In this document: positions 44,454-46,860 of the stretch, in pieces | How the letters are laid out: each line of letters starts with the position of its first letter | Position numbering within the stretch: position 1 is the first letter of the stretch | Assembly: GCF_000426385.1 (NCBI RefSeq) | Contig: NZ_AUFG01000030.1 | Coordinates: forward strand, 1 to 46,860 | Direction of reading: 5' to 3' | Origin: Arsenicicoccus bolidensis DSM 15745 | Lineage (GTDB): Bacteria; Actinomycetota; Actinomycetes; Actinomycetales; Dermatophilaceae | DNA length: 46,860 nucleotides | The notes under the pieces: generated by a model | The model's database searches: none | Told to the model about the DNA's origin: nothing | What the model saw: the letters and a program-made list of their open reading frames with translations, nothing else | Made by a program: the position numbers and the translations under genes

Positions 44454-44750
44454 TCAGTCCTCGCTCAGGATGCGCGGCACCTGGAACCGGTCGAGCTCCT
44501 GCGCCGGCGCACCGGACAGGGCCTGCTCGCGGGTCAGGCCGGGGCGGACCTCGTCGGGCCGGGTCACGTTGGTCAGAGGCATCGGGTGCGACATCGGCGG
44601 GATGTCGTCGGCGGCAACCTCGCCGACCTGGGCCACCGAGTCGAGGATGACGGCCAGCTCCCCGGCCATCGTGTCGAGCTCGGCGTCCGTCATCTCGATG
44701 CGCGCGAGATTGGCCAGGTGCGCGACCTGGTCGCGGGACAGGGAAGACAT
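44454..44750 (-). CDS. gatC: Asp/Glu-tRNA amidotransferase subunit C
   Basis: 98-residue stabilising subunit of GatCAB that wraps around Gat[21 protein letters not shown] (1-20) is the conserved N-terminal helix, and the end DRFQVPRIL fits the usual C-terminus. First gene of gatCAB. It starts 43 nt after the stop of putP on the same strand, with a short gap that could hold a promoter; I see no clear boxes. Confidence 0.97.
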   Translation of the reverse strand: MSSLSRDQVAHLANLARIEMTDAELDTMAGELAVILDSVAQVGEVAADDIPPMSHPMPLTNVTRPDEVRPGLTREQALSGAPAQELDRFQVPRILSED

Positions 44751-44793
44751 GCTCGCCAGTCTAGTGGCGCGCGCCCGGGCCCCTGGCCCACGC

Positions 44794-46293
44794 TCAGCCC
44801 TCCGCCGCCGCCTCCTCGCGGCGGACCTGACGCACCGTCTCGTCGAACTCGACGCGGATCTCCTCGTCGTGGTGGTGGGTCAGCAGGCTGACCACGACGG
44901 CGACGAGGAGGTTGCCGATGAAGCCCGGCAGGATCTCGTAGTAGTCGAAGATCCCCCCGCTCTTGGCGGCCCACAGCCACACGAGCAGGGCCCCGACCAC
45001 CATGCCGGCGAGGGCGCCCTTGGCCGTGAGCTTGCGCCAGAACAGCGCGAGCAGGACCGTCGGGCCGAACGCCGCGCCGAAGCCCGCCCACGCGAACGCC
45101 ACGAGCTTGAGGATCGGCGACGTGGTCGACCACGCCAGGGCTGCGGCGATGAGCGAGATGGTGAGGACACCCAGGCGGCCGAGCAGCACGTATGACGCGT
45201 CCGACCCCTCGCGGCGCCCGATCACCTTGTAGAGGTCCTCCACGAGCGCCGACGACGTGACGAGCAGCTGGGAGGAGACGGTGCTCATGATCGCGGCCAG
45301 GACGGCGGCGAGCATGAACCCGGCGATGATGGGGTGGAACAGGATCTGTCCCATGGCGATGTAGACGGTCTCGGGGTTGGAGATCTTGTGGGCGGGGTTC
45401 TGCTGGAAGTAGGCCACGCCGACGAGGGCGGTGGCGATGGCGCCGAGGCAGGACAGCATCATCCAGCCCACGCCGATGCGCCGACCCTGCTTGGTCTCCT
45501 CGACCGAGCGGATGGCCATGAACCGCACTATGATGTGCGGTTGACCGAAGTAGCCGAGGCCCCAGGCCAGCGAGCTGACGACGCCGACCGTGGTCGCGCC
45601 GGTGACCATGGACAGCGCGTCGGGGTTGACCGCCCGGATCGAGCGCGCCGCCTCCGCCGGGCCGCCCACGGCGAACAGGCCGATGATCGGGACGGCGATG
45701 AGGGCGCAGAACATCATCAGGCCCTGCACGAAGTCGGTGTAGCTCACCGCGAGGAAGCCGCCGAACAGTGTGTAGGCCACGGTCACGGCCGTGATGAACA
45801 GCATCCCGACGTGGTACTCCATGCCGAAGGACTGCTTCATGAAGACCCCGCTGGCGACCATGCCGGACGAGACGTAGAAGGTGAAGAAGACCAGGATGAT
45901 GACGCCGGAGACGATCCGGAGCATCCGGGACTTGTCGCGCAGGCGGTTCTCGAGGAAGCTCGGGATGGTGATCGAGTCGCTGGCCACCTTGGTGTAGGCC
46001 CGCAGGCGGGGGGCCACGAACTTCCAGTTGAGCCAGGCGCCCACGGTCAGGCCGACGGCGATCCAGGCCTCGACCAGCCCGGTGGCGTAGATCGCGCCGG
46101 GCAGACCCATGAGCAGCCAGCCCGACATGTCGGCGGCGCCGGCGGACAGGGCGGTCACGGCGGGACCGAGACCACGGCCGCCGAGCATGTAGTCCCCCAG
46201 ACCCACGGTGCGCCGGTAGGCCCAGTAGCCGATGTAGATCATGCCGATCAGGTAGATCACCATCGAGATGATCTGCCAGGTCTGGTCACTCAT
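44794..46293 (-). CDS. putP: Sodium/proline symporter
   Basis: 499-residue sodium:solute symporter with about 13 membrane segments. [17 protein letters not shown] (about 50-66) is the sodium/proline signature region, and [25 protein letters not shown] and [17 protein letters not shown] match PutP closely. It imports proline with Na+. The C-terminal 40 residues are charged and cytoplasmic ([13 protein letters not shown]). The ATG at 46293 is chosen as the start of the conserved protein; the longer frame is shadow. Upstream 125 nt hold no gene. Confidence 0.95.
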   Translation of the reverse strand: MSDQTWQIISMVIYLIGMIYIGYWAYRRTVGLGDYMLGGRGLGPAVTALSAGAADMSGWLLMGLPGAIYATGLVEAWIAVGLTVGAWLNWKFVAPRLRAYTKVASDSITIPSFLENRLRDKSRMLRIVSGVIILVFFTFYVSSGMVASGVFMKQSFGMEYHVGMLFITAVTVAYTLFGGFLAVSYTDFVQGLMMFCALIAVPIIGLFAVGGPAEAARSIRAVNPDALSMVTGATTVGVVSSLAWGLGYFGQPHIIVRFMAIRSVEETKQGRRIGVGWMMLSCLGAIATALVGVAYFQQNPAHKISNPETVYIAMGQILFHPIIAGFMLAAVLAAIMSTVSSQLLVTSSALVEDLYKVIGRREGSDASYVLLGRLGVLTISLIAAALAWSTTSPILKLVAFAWAGFGAAFGPTVLLALFWRKLTAKGALAGMVVGALLVWLWAAKSGGIFDYYEILPGFIGNLLVAVVVSLLTHHHDEEIRVEFDETVRQVRREEAAAEG

Positions 46294-46418
46294 GTCGTGA
46301 CTTCCGTTCGCCCTCGGGGCGCCCGCTGGTGGCAGGTGCCGTTGCGCATGAGTATGCCGCCGATCGGGTGACGACTCGGACGCCGCACAGGCGGCGTGGC
46401 CGGATCGTGACGCTGACC

Positions 46419-46860
46419 TCAGCCGTGCTCCCGGCGCTCTCGGCGCGGGTGGCTGCCGACGGGTCCCCAGATGGAGGGGATCAGGGGTGGGGCCGTGGTG
46501 GTGTGCTGACTGCCGTCGGGGTAGCGGTAGGTGATCGCTGGCGGCGGGTCCCAGCCGGTGTCGTCTGGCCGGTGCTGGAGGCCGTGTGCGGTGTGGCCGG
46601 CCGCTTCGTGGGCGTAGTTGTGGGCCTCGCACACCCCGACGCCGTTGCTCGCGCTGGTGGGCCCGCCGTCCCGCCACGCCTGGACGTGGTCGACGTGACG
46701 GATGGGCGAGTCGCAGCCCGGGGCCCGGCAGGTCCCGTCGCGCCACACGATCAACCGGCGCAACGCGCCGTCGAAGGTGCGACCTCGCGCGTCCAGGGCG
46801 ACCAGCTGCCCGGTGTCGGGGTGGGTGTACAAGCGGCGCAGGAACACGTCCGCCGCCCGC
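46419..46860 (-). CDS. HNH endonuclease domain protein (DUF222-type), N-terminus cut by window edge
   Basis: C-terminal part, at least 147 residues, of an HNH protein whose N-terminal DUF222 region would lie beyond the right edge. [20 protein letters not shown] and [12 protein letters not shown] hold the zinc-binding Cys pairs and the HNH His/Asn/His residues; [20 protein letters not shown] is typical of the DUF222-HNH family. The GTG at 46847 is a codon inside the protein, not the start. Such proteins occur in many copies in Micrococcales genomes and are often near mobile elements, but no transposase is seen here. The short C-terminal tail is variable. Confidence 0.9.
   Translation of the reverse strand, partial: RAADVFLRRLYTHPDTGQLVALDARGRTFDGALRRLIVWRDGTCRAPGCDSPIRHVDHVQAWRDGGPTSASNGVGVCEAHNYAHEAAGHTAHGLQHRPDDTGWDPPPAITYRYPDGSQHTTTAPPLIPSIWGPVGSHPRRERREHG

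Noticed and set aside
46419-46860. Homing endonuclease or phage HNH gene
   Set aside because: The sequence fits the chromosomal DUF222-HNH family of Micrococcales; no intron, intein or phage genes nearby.

Overview
This window comes from a high-GC actinobacterium. I infer a Micrococcales / Intrasporangiaceae-like genome from the strongly C/G-ending codons, the actinobacterial order of ilvBNC, leuB, ilvE and gatCAB, a DUF222-type HNH protein at the right edge, and NdgR/LtbR-type leu/ilv organisation; I cannot prove the genus.

Layout. 1-1290: right part of an IS481-family element. 1369-3681: ilvE and leuB (minus strand). 3772-10870: the complete selenocysteine machinery, namely selB and selA (minus), the tRNA-Sec gene (minus), and selD plus a rhodanese (plus), with a secreted HExxH lipoprotein, an L,D-transpeptidase-like protein and a small DUF7218-like protein in between. 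10988-17763: a minus-strand operon for a selenocysteine-containing formate dehydrogenase (fdhA with an in-frame TGA, Fe-S subunit, NrfD-type membrane subunit) followed by an oxalate/formate-type MFS transporter. 17851-21706: RNA cyclic phosphodiesterase, secreted GH3 glycosidase, and an AadA-like nucleotidyltransferase. 22130-25802: ilvBNC with a short Ile/Leu/Val-coding leader peptide and an attenuator-type terminator. 25935-31125: lipoprotein sugar dehydrogenase, then a minus-strand group of GH65 phosphorylase/hydrolase, SixA-like phosphatase and an NAD-dependent epimerase-like protein. 31143-35007: YhgE/Pip-type membrane protein with a degenerate ABC-like partner, divergent from a TetR regulator with a clear operator. 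35022-41211: GNAT enzyme, 2-hydroxyacid dehydrogenase, MoaD/ThiS-like protein plus BNR-repeat protein, DUF937 protein, M20 hydrolase, MFS transporter. 41365-44750: gatCAB. 44794-46293: putP. 46419-46860: truncated HNH protein.

How it works together. SelD makes selenophosphate, SelA converts seryl-tRNA-Sec, SelB delivers it to UGA codons, and the one visible client, fdhA, lies in the same 14-kb block with a bacterial SECIS hairpin 11 nt after the UGA. The OFA-type transporter at the end of the fdh operon is a plausible formate supplier. The block separates ilvBNC from leuB-ilvE, which are contiguous or close in many actinobacteria, so it looks like an insertion into an older branched-chain amino-acid cluster.

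The most unusual signal is not a gene. Four genes (leuB, the AadA-like gene, ilvC, gatB) end in the same structured repeat, which begins exactly at the TGA stop codon, runs ungapped for about 72 nt in the sense direction and keeps its hairpin by base changes on both sides of the stem. Two other genes end in three tandem copies of a unit that contains their stop codon. Several intergenic hairpins share arms built on GCCGTATG.
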